Shown one piece after another: positions 11,883 through 24,608 of a stretch of DNA of 64,000 bases. The stretch is taken from assembly GCA_037783415.1 (NCBI GenBank), contig JAZGTN010000047.1, positions 4,526,001 through 4,590,000 of the forward strand. The letters are read 5' to 3'. The notes under the pieces are model-generated. The model was not told where the DNA came from, did not search any database, and was given only the letters and a program-made list of their open reading frames with translations. The DNA is from Leptasterias polaris (Eukaryota; Echinodermata; Asteroidea; Forcipulatida; Asteriidae). The position numbers and the translations under genes are program-made. Positions within the stretch are counted from its first letter, which is position 1. Every line of letters starts with the position of its first letter.

Positions 11883-12764
11883 CCCTTTAAACTCGACCCC
11901 TTTTTTTGAAATTTTGCATGTGCTCAGGTTTTTTATTAAAATGACTGGTTTACTTCTCAGAAACCCTCAGAAACCTGTTAACATTATACATATTTATAAA
12001 GCTTACATATAGGGCTACACTTTTAGCAAGTTGTTGACCCCCCAGCAGGTTTTGAAAAAAAATTATGGCCATTTTAAAATTCATATTTTTATTTTGAAAA
12101 CTCATATTTTTTCATATTTATGTAAATTTTGTAATTTCCAAATGTCTGAAATTGTTTTGGTGCCATTTTTTGAAATCTCCATCATCTGATCTCCCTATAC
12201 AGATAAAGGAATATATTTTTTTCAAATCATTTTATGTGTTACAAATCATTTGCTAAAACAAAATTTACCAGCCGGCAGGAGTCTATGGTTGGATCAATGC
12301 CTTCGTTCAACATTTCTTCTTCGCCACTATCAAGATCGCCGTTCTCGTCGCTCTCATCAACAAAACCCAACAAATCAAAACGTTTTTCCTCTATAAATTG
12401 TCTTCTGGAAGGTTGGATAACATTTGACTGCTTTTCAGGCTTCTTTTTAGTCATTTTGAAGCTGAAATATAGCGTTTTGTTTGAGATAGAGAGAACGGAA
12501 TTTGCACAAAGTCGACATACACAACACGGGTGACGCGCGCATGGCCAGTTTTTTTGGCAAAGCAATAGTCTGGTTTCTTTTCGCTTCGTAACTTTATTTA
12601 TAAAGGTCGCACACAGGGTACCATACCATCATTGGAAAGCTTATGTTTTCAGCTTTCTAATGATGCATGACTCGGCCAATAGAGGGGGCAGTTGGTGTTC
12701 GATGAGAAGTGATTTATTTTTCGGCCGCCGCTGGCCGAATTTACGAAGGGTCGAGTTGAAAGGG
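11883..12764. mobile_element. Internally deleted piggyBac-like element in a TTAA site
   Basis: The element is flanked by TTAA on both sides (11879-11882, 12765-12768). Its ends are CCCTTTAAACTCGACCC and GGGTCGAGTTGAAAGGG, inverted repeats matching at 16 of 17 positions. TTAA targets and CCCTTT-type ends are hallmarks of piggyBac elements. At 882 bp it is too short for a full transposase but keeps an N-terminal coding fragment (12239-12454). An internal hairpin (ATCATTGGAAAGCT ... AGCTTTCTAATGAT, 12629-12665) sits in the 5' noncoding part. Confidence 0.8.
12239..12454 (-). pseudogene. N-terminal remnant of a probable piggyBac-type transposase
   Basis: The minus-strand frame from the ATG at 12454 codes about 71 residues: MTKKKPEKQSN, then RRQFIEEKRFDLLGF, then an acidic run DESDENGDLDSGEEEML, ending IDPTIDSCR before noncoding sequence. 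A basic start followed by an acidic D/E/S segment is typical of the N-terminus of piggyBac-family transposases. The frame stays open upstream to 12565, but the later ATG is the more natural start. After the SCRL codons there is GTAAAT, perhaps an old intron donor or the deletion point. The DDD catalytic domain and the cysteine-rich tail are missing, so it cannot be active. The assignment depends mainly on the TTAA/CCCTTT ends of the surrounding element. Confidence 0.5.
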
Positions 12765-12894
12765 TTAAAAGGGCCGGCAAGAAGCTAGGATTAATAAATA
12801 AATTTAAAAAAATGTTTACTTCATCACACTTGTTTGCATATTGAATGTCTAGCCAAGCAATTTAAACAAAACAAGATTCAGCACTGATGCTTCC

Positions 12895-13118
12895 TGGTGG
12901 CAACAATTGCCTCCATACCCCTGGTCATTGCCTACTCCTAGAACTATGAGGTTCGTTTCGCTATAGTGGAGACGATAGCAGAATGAACCTCATAGTTCTA
13001 GGAGTAGTCATCGCCTTGGTGCCCCTAGAAGTTGTCCTGAATAATTAATTGAGATGTCCCTCATAGATATGCCTCTCAAGGTAAACTGCTCTCCCCTTAC
13101 ATTTACAAGGATGAAATA
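12895..13118. repeat. GGCCTGGAATT-family repeat interrupted by a palindromic insert
   Basis: The left part CCTCCATACCCCTGGTCATTGCC and the right part TTGGTGCCCCTAGAAG... through ATGAAATATCAGGACTGA match other copies of this family (28685-28860, 49195-49350, 56555-56720). A 74-bp palindromic element interrupts it. Confidence 0.65.
12933..13006. mobile_element. 74-bp palindromic MITE with 9-bp target duplication
   Basis: The arms (12933-12954 and 12985-13006) are perfect 22-base reverse complements beginning TACTCCTAGAACTATGAG. The flanks GTCATTGCC and GTCATCGCC differ at one base, and the host repeat reads through when the insert and one flank are removed. A 9-bp duplication points to a Mutator-like source. 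Confidence 0.8.
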
Positions 13119-16100
13119 TCAGGACTGAATTTTTTTAAAGTATATATTTTTTTTTAACCAAACCCACCTATTCCACAATTTTTGATAGAAAAAATGAACA
13201 TGTATATATTCTGTATTTAGTACTCAAAACAGACTTTCAGACTAAAAATCAACACTATCATATTTTGATATTATGAATTGTGTCGCTATTTATGCATTTG
13301 TAATTTAATTCACTTACCCTAATGAGAGTCATTCCTGGTAATAAATCCAATTGAAGAGAGAATCAGTCTGAACCAGCAGAGTGCATTTAGTTTACAGTGA
13401 GCTTCCCAAGCCAACAGTTCAATGGTAGTGCCCCAAGACCACTTAATACACTGCACCTATACTGTACACTGATACCATACACACTTATAAGCCACTAATA
13501 ATAGCACTGATGTGTGCACTGTTGTATTGTAAAGTGGATTATCGCCCAACAATACTGGTTCTCACTGCATACAAATGGCTAACCCCATACACACACATGA
13601 AGACCACCACATGGCATGGGTATTATTGTACTCCCTGGGCTAGACTTTGCCTCAAGGACACGACCTTTGACCTTCATAAGACAGGTGCGTGGACTGGTGA
13701 TATGATATTGGTTATGATTTCATATAAGGCAATCTTTCAGCAAGACATCACATTGGGTAATAATATACCAGGGTGTAACAAGCAAGGACTGCCCACTCAG
13801 GACAGCCCCCCTTGGGGCTACTCGAATTTGTTTGCTGTTTTGTTAAGAGGGCAGACTACATGTGAAGGAATTTCTTTTTGATTAATGCTAATATATTTTG
13901 TGGAGGTGGTTATTTATGTAATGCTTACAAATAAAAATGTAACTTCCATGCAGCTACTTTAACCTTGATTTGAGGATTTGTAGTAAGGTTTGGGAGCAAC
14001 TTGAGCAGTCATTTTATTGTTAAACTATTGGAGAATGGAGACCATGCTCTAAGTCACCTGCTCTATCATTGTCATGTGCCCCATATACAATACCAATCAA
14101 AAATACTGGGTCTCATCATGCAGAAAAATAGAACCAGACTATTTTTCTTCTAGTTTTATTTCAGTTTCTAAAACAATTGTGACAACAAATTTGTTGACTC
14201 TGGGTAAATTTACATGCTGACTTGCAGCCAATTTCACGAAACTTCACGCAACTGCGGAAGTCCACTTATGCAAGGATTCTCGTGTTACTGGTGCATAAGT
14301 TACGCAATAAATGTTGCGCAAGTGGACTTACAGTTACTCATTGTAGCACCGCTCATCTGGTCAAGGCAGGTGGGCGGATTGAAGGGCTGGTGAGCCTAAC
14401 AAGCTCTTTGTTAGCCCCTTTACAAGTTCTGCATAAAGTTATGGAAATTGCCCCAGTGTTCTCCCTTCAGAATGGTTCGCTGGTTAGATGCCAGTTAGAA
14501 CACCTGAGGACCAGTCAAACTTTACTCTAAGTGGTCTGGCTGGCCAATTCAGTGTTGAAAATCATCCCTATTTCATTTGGAATATGGCCCAGTGAAAAAG
14601 CCGACAGACTTGTGAATCAACAAGCTAGCTGGTCCTGCTGGCCAGTCACTAAAAAGGTGAAAGGCAAACCCTGTTGGCCACAACTCTCATAAATTGACCC
14701 CTTCAACTACCTCATTCAACCAATCTTTTTGAAACTTCTAAGTATAAACAAACTGGATTTAAAACCCAAATGCAAACACAAAGCATCGTTTCTCTCTACA
14801 GAACCACCTATGAATTTAAGAAAACCAATGAGTTTAATGAAACGAGTTCTAAAGACGTTTTATCAACAAGAAGCAAGTAAAGACACCCCCAGTCTATTGT
14901 AAGGGACCCTATGTCAACAACTGTACACTTTGGCTGTCATTTAATTGCATGATGGCTAAACACCCAGCAGAAAATATTGACACTCAAGAAAAACTACGTA
15001 GTGGTTGTCCATACAGGCTATTTGTGTGGGCAATAAAGCCCTTTTCACATCAAAGCTAAAAAGCCGTATTCCTGGCTAAGTTTTGCCGTGCTCGTAAACT
15101 TTTTAAAGTTAACATAATAAAAACTAGTTAGTGGCCTGACGTTTGGACCCTGGCAGAGTTTTAAACTCCATTCCACCTTAATAAGGCAAATCTAAACTGA
15201 AACTTCTTGCAACCATTTCTACCTCCATGATGTAACAGAGAACCCTTCCATTCAACCGTCTCTTAAGCACCCATACAAAATACATCTCTTCTGAATTAAT
15301 CATCACAGCAGAGAGCTTCTTGGCTTCTCATCTCTGCATCAACACCCCCCCCCCCCCAAGAACCCACAGACGATGCCAAGAAATACTTCACGCAACATCA
15401 AGTACAATCAAGTTAACAATTCGAACAATGTCAGCAAAAGGGATCTATTAATTACAACCCAATTTCACCTGCCTTGGTGATTCTGTAATCTACCTTCAGC
15501 AATAAGAGGACACGTCCTGCATAATTTATGCTCAAATAACTACTGTTGACCATGATACTAATAATTCAATGCCTCAGACTAGATTATAAAGTCTCTGGGG
15601 ATTTAGATATGGGAGACCTAGATAAAACCTTCAAGACATACATTGTACATGTAGCAAGATTCCTTGCAAGGCAATTTCTCCCTCACAAGAGTAACCAGAA
15701 AGTAGGATTCATAAAGACATGAATCTGTCACTGAGGCTCTACCTTTACTCAGAACAAAATTCAAAGTGACTCTTTAAAGACTATTTTAATAATGTGTGGA
15801 GTCTGAGGCATTGCCAAGCATTAAGTTGACATTTCAGGGTTTGGATGTTCGGCTGGAGAGACACCCAGCTGTGAGGATAACATCTTGACATTTCAACATG
15901 ATGACGAGAATTGGTTTCACTGACTGAGATGTGAGCAGATGGTCCAAAGGCAAAGTCGTGCCGCTTTCCTCAAAGCCTTCCCCTTAAGGGAACCCCTTTG
16001 GGAATCGGACCTTCTTGTGTTTAGGTCTCTTAAGACTGAGGAGAGGTTTGAAGAAGGGGGCCTGAAAGGAATAAAGGGGACAGATTGGGGTGATGGGGGC

Positions 16101-18124
16101 ATGGAGATACACTGCCAAGGATAGAGGAACAAAATATTTATCCTTAATGAGCTTAAACAATATCTGAAAATTATGGATAGTAGTATTGTAATGGAAGATT
16201 TCTTGGAACAGATGGAAAGGGGGCAGATGTATGCAAAGTAGGGCAACAGAATACATTGATGAGGCCAACAAATTCAACATCAGAGTTCACCTGTAACACT
16301 AGCCCGATGTACACTGTCCTGTAAAAACTGCTCTGCGTTAGTACATAATATTGGGAAGGTCCCATTCTATAGATTTCTAAAATATAAAGATAAAAATAAA
16401 ATGAAGGAAAACAAGTTGAATCTTATTTAAGATCACTATTCTTAAGATGTCTTAATAGTTATTAGTATTACCTCAGCTTATGTACGTCACAAAGGAGTTT
16501 ATGTGTCTTTTGGACACCTTGTTTTGAATCTGGGCACCCAACTTTTTATATTATTTACATGTAAAAGAAGAGTAAGTGAAACAGTTAGACACCCTCTGGT
16601 AAATTTTTACAGCAACTATGGAAGGTGTTTTCCCCTTGTTCATATTCATGACTATGCTCGCCTTGAATATTTGAATAACTGATTGGAGGAACGAACTGGT
16701 CTTTTTTCATGTCAGTGGTTGCACTTTTTGTGTTGTATACCATCCAAGAAGCCACCAGCGCCTTGACTAAAGGCTATCCCCCCCAGTCTGTTTACCCAAC
16801 CAGACTCTGATCAGATTGCACCCAATACAAGGAGACACTTTTAGAAACCACAACATGGCCAGGGGGGGATTAGGTGGTGACCTCAACCGAGGTCGAGCTA
16901 TGTTGGATTGCTGACAACAAAACAAAAGTTTGTTGTTTTGATTAGTGAGTACGAGTACATACAGTCTCACAAGCACAAGAGTTCACAAGGCACGTTGCCC
17001 ATGAGAAGCAATTTTCTTGTTCACACTCACTTGATAAAGACCCAGCCCAGGTATTTGAATGTGAGTAAGTTTAACTACTTAGTGGATAGTGTTTCAGGCC
17101 TGATGCTTCAAGTTTTGTTAGGACAAGGACACCAAAGCATTCTCTCCTTGGTAAAGGGCACCTCTATGAGTAAATGGAATTGACTGTATTTTTGACCCCA
17201 TGAGGGCGCTTGTCACAATTAGGGTTTTATCTTATTTTGATTGCCTGTATGATTTTCTTACTTGTATTGCATTCATAAATTCTGTTTGCACAGGCCCTCA
17301 TGCAATTAAAAAAACGAAAAATTCTGCATAGTTTGTGTGTGAGCCCTGTATTCGTGTCAGTTTGCAGGCTGTTTAAGGCCGTGACTGAATTGGTCATTAC
17401 GGCTATGGCTGGATTGCCAGGTCATCATGTCTTGAAGTACATGACATCCATAGCAACAGCCGTAGCTGTAGCCATAGCCACCATCACGAATACAGATGAA
17501 GTTTTAATCAGCCATTGAATTGTTACTTTATTCATTTCGTCAGCCAGGCGATACACTGCAACTAGCCATACAGCACAACTTCCTTGATTGTTTCCTGTAT
17601 TTGTCAAACAAATGTCTCTGGAATTCCTGTGATTAACTACGTGCAGACTTGTCAAAACAAAACATTACCACACTGTGGATGACCTTAGCAATATATGACA
17701 TAAACATCTTGAAACCAAACTCTAGTGGTACACTGTAGTTTAGACTACTCTTGCTTATCTGTACCAATGCCAAAACAACCCCCTCAAAGAACAAAAGGGA
17801 AAACAAGTGAGAAAACAACATTCCAAAATGCACTAACATGAGTCATGGACTGCACATATACAGAAACCAATCTATGAGTATGAGACTGAATGCTGATCGT
17901 GACTCTTGGAAAGTGGGCAGGTATGGGGCATCAATTTATAAATTCTCATCCCAAAGACAGAATGCATCACCACAAAACTACAGCCCAATCCTTTCAATCT
18001 TACCGTAATCAGAAAGAAACGCAATATGACAAATCTGAGCAGTACCAACTTTAAACTTTACAAGCACCAAGTGATTAAAAATAGCAAATTCGAACCATGG
18101 CTGGTGTAATTTAGACTAGTCAAT
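13119..18124. other. Intronic DNA without a gene
   Basis: It includes an inverted-repeat segment (AGTCCACTTATGCAA ... TTGCGCAAGTGGACT, about 14259-14330), a repeat shared with 55375-55520 (about 14460-14690), a partial GGCCTGGAATT-family piece (17110-17185) and a second AAGGCYGTG MITE (17375-17495). No exon is supported. Confidence 0.5.
17375..17495. mobile_element. MITE, AAGGCYGTG family, second copy
   Basis: It opens AAGGCCGTGACTGAATTGG and continues TACGGCTATGGCTGGATTGCC. The far end GCCGTAGCTGTAGCCATAGCC is the inverted counterpart. It shares order and spacing with the copy at 446-597. Confidence 0.55.
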
Positions 18125-18324
18125 CAGAGCTGCCAACATTTGCATCTTGCAATCAGGGAGATCTTGTGCAACAATCAGGGAGATATTTAGAATTTTATTC
18201 AACATAATAGGGGACAAGTTACCAGAATCAGGGAGATTGACAAATTTTTTCATCAGAACATGGAAAGAGTTGGGGGGGTTTTTCAGGGAAATTTCCACAG
18301 AATGAGGTAGAGTTGGCAGTTCTG
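18125..18324. mobile_element. MITE, CAGAGCTGCCAAC family
   Basis: It has inverted ends CAGAGCTGCCAAC and GTTGGCAGTTCTG with the same AATCAGGGAGAT body as the copy at 1223. It is about 200 bp with no clean target duplication left. Confidence 0.8.
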
Positions 18325-18638
18325 GGACATCACAATCCATGTGTTCCCGAAGGTGCAAAGTTGACACCGATAAGGCAGCACAATGGAAGTTAACAACAAA
18401 TCTCACATTTTAAAGAAAATCAAAATCATAAAACGTTTACATACTTTGATATGAAGAAAGGGGACGCACCATTAAACTTATTCAGCTGTTATTTTAAAGA
18501 CTACTTGGCCTTTATGTGGAAATTTGACCTGCAACATGTAAACTGCACTGGTAGTATTTTGCCTACCAGGATTTACCCTTATATTTTTTAAGGTCACTCT
18601 TTAAAGTAAACAAGATAACATAGTCAGAGGTCAGAGGT

Positions 18639-18911
18639 CAGAGCTGCCAACATTTGCATCTTGCAATCAGGGAGGTTTTGTACAACAATCTGGGAGATAT
18701 TTAGAATTACATTCAATACAGAGCTGCCAACCTTTTCAAGTTGCAATCAGGGAGATTTTGTACAACAATAAGGGAGACATTTAGAATCAATATCACAGGG
18801 ACAAAAGTTTCCATAATCAGGGAGGTTTTCCAAATTTTTTCATCAGAACATGGAAAATTTGGTTCAGTTTCAGGGAACTTTCTGCAGAATCAAGGAGAGT
18901 TTGCAGCTCGG
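18639..18911. mobile_element. Two head-to-tail MITE copies, CAGAGCTGCCAAC family
   Basis: A 5' fragment (18639-18716) stops abruptly where a second, nearly complete copy (18719-18911) begins with CAGAGCTGCCAAC. The second copy ends in a degraded GTTTGCAGCTCGG. The preceding bases are a short CAGAGGT tandem, so recombination between family members is likely. Confidence 0.7.
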
Positions 18912-19236
18912 CACAGTCAATAAAATCACCAAAAATTCAGAAGGCTCTTTATCGCGGATAAACAACACAAACCAGAAAACTTTGAATGGAAACTGCAACT
19001 TCTGCCAGGAGTGGAAAGAGTGTGTCATGAATCAGGAATTTGGAAGGGCAGAGAATGTCAGGATAATTCCTACAATCTGCAAGATGAGAGTAGCCATGGA
19101 CCAGTAAAGCTTGCTGATCCATCCAATAAACCATAAATCCCCTCAGGTATAATGGGTTTTCAGGGAGCTAGAATGTTTACATGTAATATTTTTTCTGGTT
19201 AGGGTGCAAAAATAATGTAAAAATAAACATGGCTGG

Positions 19237-19635
19237 GTTAAAGGTATTACACAGGATTGGTAAGGATCAACAAAACATCCTCGTTCAATTTTAATCTGAA
19301 AGCTTAGTGATTATGAAGTTCATACTAAAACCTTTTTTCTGTGAAATATTTTTCTCTGAAATATTTTTCTCTGAAATGAAGCCAAGAAAACTGTATCTGA
19401 AAACCTTTTGAAAAAATGCAACAGCTGATTTCGGTTGTTACAACCAAAATAGAGGACAATGTGTTTACAGGCTGGAAACTGTGCAAGGTTTATCAAAATT
19501 TTCTCCTCACTCACACGATGGATTGAACCAAAATTTTCACAGATTTGTTATTTCATTTATAAGGTTGATCACACAAAACATGAACACTGTATGCAATTAT
19601 TTTGTTAGCTCTACCAATCTTATACAATACCATAA
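19237..19635. mobile_element. MITE, ACAGGATTGGTAAG family (Kolobok-like ends)
   Basis: The left end TTAAAGGTATTACACAGGATTGG and the right end CTACCAATCTTATACAATACC are imperfect inverted repeats about 390 bp apart. Related copies are at 35417-36145, about 7640-8300, and 59485-59740 (left end lost). Left TTAA and right TTTA suggest an eroded TTAA target. A local AAATATTTTTCTCTG tandem (19345-19378) lies near the left end. Confidence 0.6.
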
Positions 19636-22155
19636 AAGATAAGTTGAAGTGTTGATTCCTACAGCTATCTTACCCCAAATTATCAGAAATGCCAAATACT
19701 TTTAAAATATTACAGTGACATTTCCAAATGATAATTCAAAAGAAATTTCTTGTAGAAGTAGACAAGAAAGGTCAAGATACAAAAAAATTGCTGCAGTATC
19801 ATAAAAAATAGAGCACCTTTGGTGACAATGGCGATGCACTTTATTTGAATTAAAAAAATATGTTCCTAAAAAAATAGTTCAACACCTACACATTCCTTTT
19901 CATAAATTTTGATCTGAACTATTTGTATTGAAACAAAATCACACCCTTTTTAATCTTTTTGGGGGCAACTACAGTGTATAAGTTTGATAAAGGGTTACCC
20001 ACAGCTGCATAAATATTAGCAATGTGATAAATATGCAGAGAGCAGTCATGTGTATGACAAATTATACATAGGGAGGTGGCCAGGTTCAAACCTTGCTCGC
20101 AATGCACACCAAAACTGGCCTGGTTTTCTTCACAGCATTGTACAGATCATGTTTCTTTTTAACGCTTTACTTAAGTATGATGTACCTTAGTACTATACAA
20201 GCATGAAGCTATAAAATAGTACATGTACTTGTGCAAGTTAGTGTTAGTCTATGGAGGAAGTTCCTCCATCTGATCATACCCATGGTAAGCACACATACTG
20301 AATGTGTTCCTATAGAAAAAGGAACCATGTTTTAGAATGTTTTGGATGCACTGTAGTCCAAGGAGACAGAAGGTCATGCTTTTACAGAAGGGGAGCTTCT
20401 GGGAACAGCAAGTATCCAGCAAAAGACCCTCAAGATCTTAGGCTAAGTGATGTAGCTTGACTCGAGGAGTTACCAGCACAAAGGAAAATGCGATCTTTCT
20501 TTAGCATGCTGTTATAAAATGGAATAATTATAAAAATATATAGTTCTTATGGAAGAACATTACAATAACGTATCAATGCGCTTTACACAGTGCCCTGGTC
20601 ATTGGCCCAACAACATCCCTGGTGAGTCTCCCTTTGTTTCCTCAAATGGGGTTGTTTTGGAGTTGTTGTTGTTGTCGTTGTCATTGGTTTTTTTTCTTTC
20701 TTTTCAGTATTTACATAGCATTACTACATGTAGATATCATCTTATCTCCTTCAAGTGAATGCACGTGTACAACGCAATATTCTGAGGCCACAGTGATCTA
20801 TACCTAACACTTTACTCCTTACAAATAAGACCTTATCCAACGACTTGACAAGAGAAAACCTTCCAGACAGGAGCTGTCTCAGTCCTTACTGTTAATTCCT
20901 GAAAAACAGAAACACTTTGCAAAAGGATGTTTCCCAACAACACCTATTAACTAACAACAGGCCTTGAGAATGTCTTTTAAGTCTTGAAAACTTGGAAAGG
21001 GAGACCGTCAACTTATTGTTTGGAACAACTTATTCAATGCTGGTGCTTGATGATTCACCAGTCGCTGTTTGATCAACAGGTCTAGAAGGACATGGATTAA
21101 CTTACCAGCTTGAAGAATGGTCTCTTGGTTTATGGATTCTCAGAATCCTTCTATACTGTGAAGACTGATACCCAAGGCATTATCACAGTAGACTCTAATA
21201 GCACCTTGGTTTATGTCTCGATTCGGAAATAAGTGCAACAATTTTTCACTCCAGTTCATTTCCAACCAAATTCAGGCATGATATTTGGCCCTCCGAAAAA
21301 AGTGGGGACAGTTTATGGAAGAAAGGTCTACATGTACATGTACATATGGTATTCGCTTTATAAAATTTCCAGGCTATTAATAACGATTTTAAAGAATTTT
21401 CTGAGGACCAAGAAATCGGAAAAGAATTAAGTAGGAAGAATATCATGCCTGCCTATTTCTTCCCCACTGAGCCTTCAATTCTAATCACTGCATCCAACCC
21501 GGGCTGGAAGGGAAAAATAGTCAGACCCCTTTTTGGTGTAAAAGGAACCAGCATTCACAATCACTGTTGCATATGGGGAACATGACATAGACAATGAAAG
21601 GATGCTAAAGGTTTTATGTATATCAGATTACTGAGCATCATTTAGTAGGTAATCTTGCCATTTCTGAATATCAGATCTTGCACTTCTCTAAGTTCCACCA
21701 CAGGCTAAATCTTCCTATGTCATCTCGATGAGCTTACTCCAGTTTTCCTCTCCTCTCGCCTTAACCATCTTGCACTAATCTTCCTCAAGTCATCTTTAAT
21801 GTATAGCCCGACTCTTTCTCGGTGGGTACGACTCGACCGTCCTCCAAGGAGCAGACTTGCATCCTATTCATTAATGTATAAGATGCTCTCAAGGTTATCT
21901 TACTCATCCTTTCTCGGCCTTATCGGGGAAAACGCCCCACGTTATAAACGTCTTCTTCATTCTGAACATCAAGTGTGGCTGATTCATCATGCAACCACAC
22001 AGCTATGATCGAACTAGCTGAGTAATATAAGATCTGAAAACGTTAATTTCACACTGCCGTTGCTGAAAAAGGAGTCTTTGTGCGCCACAGCACCTTGTAA
22101 ACCATTACATGGTGCTATGCAAAGGAACAGGTCTCATACTTCAACACGTAACTCC
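19636..22155. other. Intronic DNA without a gene
   Basis: No recognisable exon. A tRNA-like B box (GGTTTGAACCT on the minus strand, 20072-20082) may mark another old SINE. 21480-21560 shares a GGAAAAATAGTCAGACC repeat with 55610-55690. Confidence 0.4.
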
Positions 22156-22161
22156 ACATAC

Positions 22162-22812
22162 CAGGGTTCTGCCCACGGTGGTCGGTGCCGGAAAACCCGA
22201 CCGGCACTCATGATTCCCCGACCGGCACTCGCAGAATTTTTTCTTTTTCCGACCACCACACATTTTCCCCTTTTTTTGCCCATTTCCTTCAAAATATTTT
22301 GAACAACGTGTAAAACAAATTATTTACCAGTAAACAGTTTTATCCAAAGTTTCGAGTAGCCTACTTCTTTGGTTTGAGTCTATTTTAATGATCCAGGATC
22401 GAGCATTCCTCCCGCCTGTACGTCAGGGATCGAGCATTCCTCCCGCTACGATGTACAATATAATATATCCAACGCACGAAACCCGCATTGATTTTGCAAT
22501 GGTTTCCAGTCACGCTGATTATAGCTTTACGCTTGGAATAACATGATACCAGTTTCATCATGTTGCGAACCCTATTCTACAGCGTTTAATACAACGGAAA
22601 TGAACTGCAGAGTAAGCACCATGCTATAGATGCTGTAAATTGTTTTCCCATGGCGGTAAAGGCGTGCGCGCACTGAGGGCCTACATTCAAGGCACAGCTG
22701 CAGGGCGCACGGACGTGTGTAACCACTCCGTGCACGATCGAAAGGAAATTGACTTGACTGTACTAGGAAAAAAAAAAATTCCGGCACTAAACAAATCCTG
22801 GGCAGAACCCTG
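22162..22812. mobile_element. 651-bp MITE, CAGGGTTCTGCCCA ends, 6-bp target duplication
   Basis: Perfect 14-bp inverted ends (CAGGGTTCTGCCCA / TGGGCAGAACCCTG) are flanked by ACATAC on both sides (22156-22161, 22813-22818). The interior has a doubled GACCGGCACTC motif near the left and a 19-base direct repeat GATCGAGCATTCCTCCCGC at about 22396 and 22428. No transposase frame. Class is uncertain: ends resemble hAT elements, but the duplication is 6 bp, not 8. Confidence 0.8.
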
Positions 22813-22818
22813 ACATAC

Positions 22819-22905
22819 TAGGAAAAATACTGAGCGCTTTGAGACACCCATCGGGAGTATAAAGCGCTATATAAGAACTGCGTATTATTATTATTATTAT
22901 TCAAA
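22819..22905 (+). mobile_element. SINE/LINE-type 3' tail ending in (ATT)n
   Basis: It reads GAGCGCTTTGAGACACCC, then GGGAGTATAAAGCGCTATATA, and ends in ATTATTATT. This conserved tail is found on retroposons of many marine invertebrates (from general knowledge). The 651-bp MITE at its left side is inserted into it or next to it. Confidence 0.6.
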
Positions 22906-24608
22906 TCAATGCATCCAAACCAAGGCTTGGAGAACAAAAACAGTCTGCCTCCTGTTTGGTTTAAAAGAGAATCAGTATACAATGCAGCTAGTGAAGACAG
23001 AGAACAAGACAAGAGAGTAGCAGCATGATCAAGTTGTGTGCAACTACCACAACATACTAATACCTGAGCACTTGCATAATACTAAACCTCATACACGTGT
23101 ACATATGACTTCATTTGAGTAGGGCGCCCTCGCCTGGAGGTCAAATTGGACAGTCCTGACATGTGCGCCGCGCGTACAAATCTGTATGCTTCTACATTGT
23201 TTCATCATCAGATTACCTCTAAGATGGCAGCTGGATGACCTCAATGCATAAGGTCTATTGCATTGATGTGTTGGCCACAGTCCTGATTCATCAAATTCAC
23301 GCAAAACTTGGGAAATGATCCAAAGAGTAATCTTTGGTTCTTGACCGAATTGAGACAGTTTGGTCTTTAAGTTTTAAAAAATCATGGAAACCTGATCCAA
23401 GCTCAGTCCACAAGTATTACTCCTCAAGTTGATGATCCATACACATTAAGAAATTCTAATCTGTAAATTGAGAGCTCTCATATTACATCTAAGGCGGCAG
23501 ATGCTGGAGTAATTTCAATGGTAACTCTGGCGCCAGAAGATTTGTGAGGCATCTGTCACCCCAAAAAGGTTTCTTAATTCTATGATTTATGACTAATTGT
23601 GCATATTTTCTGTCTCTTTTACAGGTACCTGTTCTTTCGGACTTATTCTGTTTTTATTATCCAAGCAAACACTTTCATAAGATGTAAACAAAGCAAACCA
23701 ACTTTTTAATTTTTAAATGGGCTTATTTGATACTTAGACTTACTTTTTTATATATTGTTTTTCTTCTCTCTTTTCTTTTTGAGCAAAATGAGGGAATGTC
23801 GTGCCATTTTGTATGGGGCTGATGGTGGCATGACGCATACTTACTTGCGTCTTCCTAGTGCAGGACTCTATAGTGTCTGTACACATGCATGAATGTAATT
23901 AACATATTTCATGGGAAGGGTTACATTTATACGGCTTCCTTGTTATTCAGAATTTTTGATCATTATTAATTTCTTTACCAATCAAAAGCTTTATAATTTG
24001 TATATATATTAATAAAGAAACAAAGCCACAGCTTAATCTTGTAACTATTATAATTACTAATATTTCCAATGGTTTCAGTTTCATATGGCATTGTAACTCT
24101 AATCATGGGGCAAGGACTTCCTCCATGCTCTAATAGAGACTTTTGAAAGCTAGTTGATTGAAATGAATATTATCTGTGGTGCATTTTCGTGGTCGTAACC
24201 AAATAACTGTTTTAGTTGAATTGGCCATCGGTTAATCACTGGCCAATAAGCAAAATAGCTATTGATTACTGCCGCCCATAAGCACCCCTGTGTAAGCCAA
24301 TGATGTAGATGAACAATTCTGTTGTGATGTGTTTCATTCAACTTAATAGATATAAATAATTGTTTGTTTTTTAACACAAGTTCGCCCCAAACAAGGCTAA
24401 AAGCCACTCTTGGTAAGGGGCTACAAGAAGAAAACATTTAAGATGAAAACAACTCAGGAGAGCTGAAGGTAAGTTGAACGATTGAACTCTTTCACAGACT
24501 AATTGCATATCTTCCCTTTAACAAGTGGCTGGAATCTTCTTCAAAGCAATTTTGTTGACAATAGTTGTTTTCCCTTTCCTCAAATCAAACAAACCATAAC
24601 AACATAAA
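22906..24608. other. Intronic DNA without a gene
   Basis: Unremarkable AT-rich sequence. The only repeat visible is a short piece (22905-22985) resembling 21490-21570 and 55590-55680. Confidence 0.4.

Noticed and set aside
13510..13881. 123-codon plus-strand open frame
   Set aside because: No recognisable motif; it has no splice or start support and lies in ordinary intron sequence.
20072..20110. Possible tRNA gene from GGTTTGAACCT
   Set aside because: Only a B-box-like sequence; no D arm or anticodon arm at the right spacing.
21070..21110. Strong GTAAGT donor on the minus strand (CTG|GTAAGT)
   Set aside because: No ATG-led open frame reaches it; stops occur in the phase-0 frame a few codons upstream.
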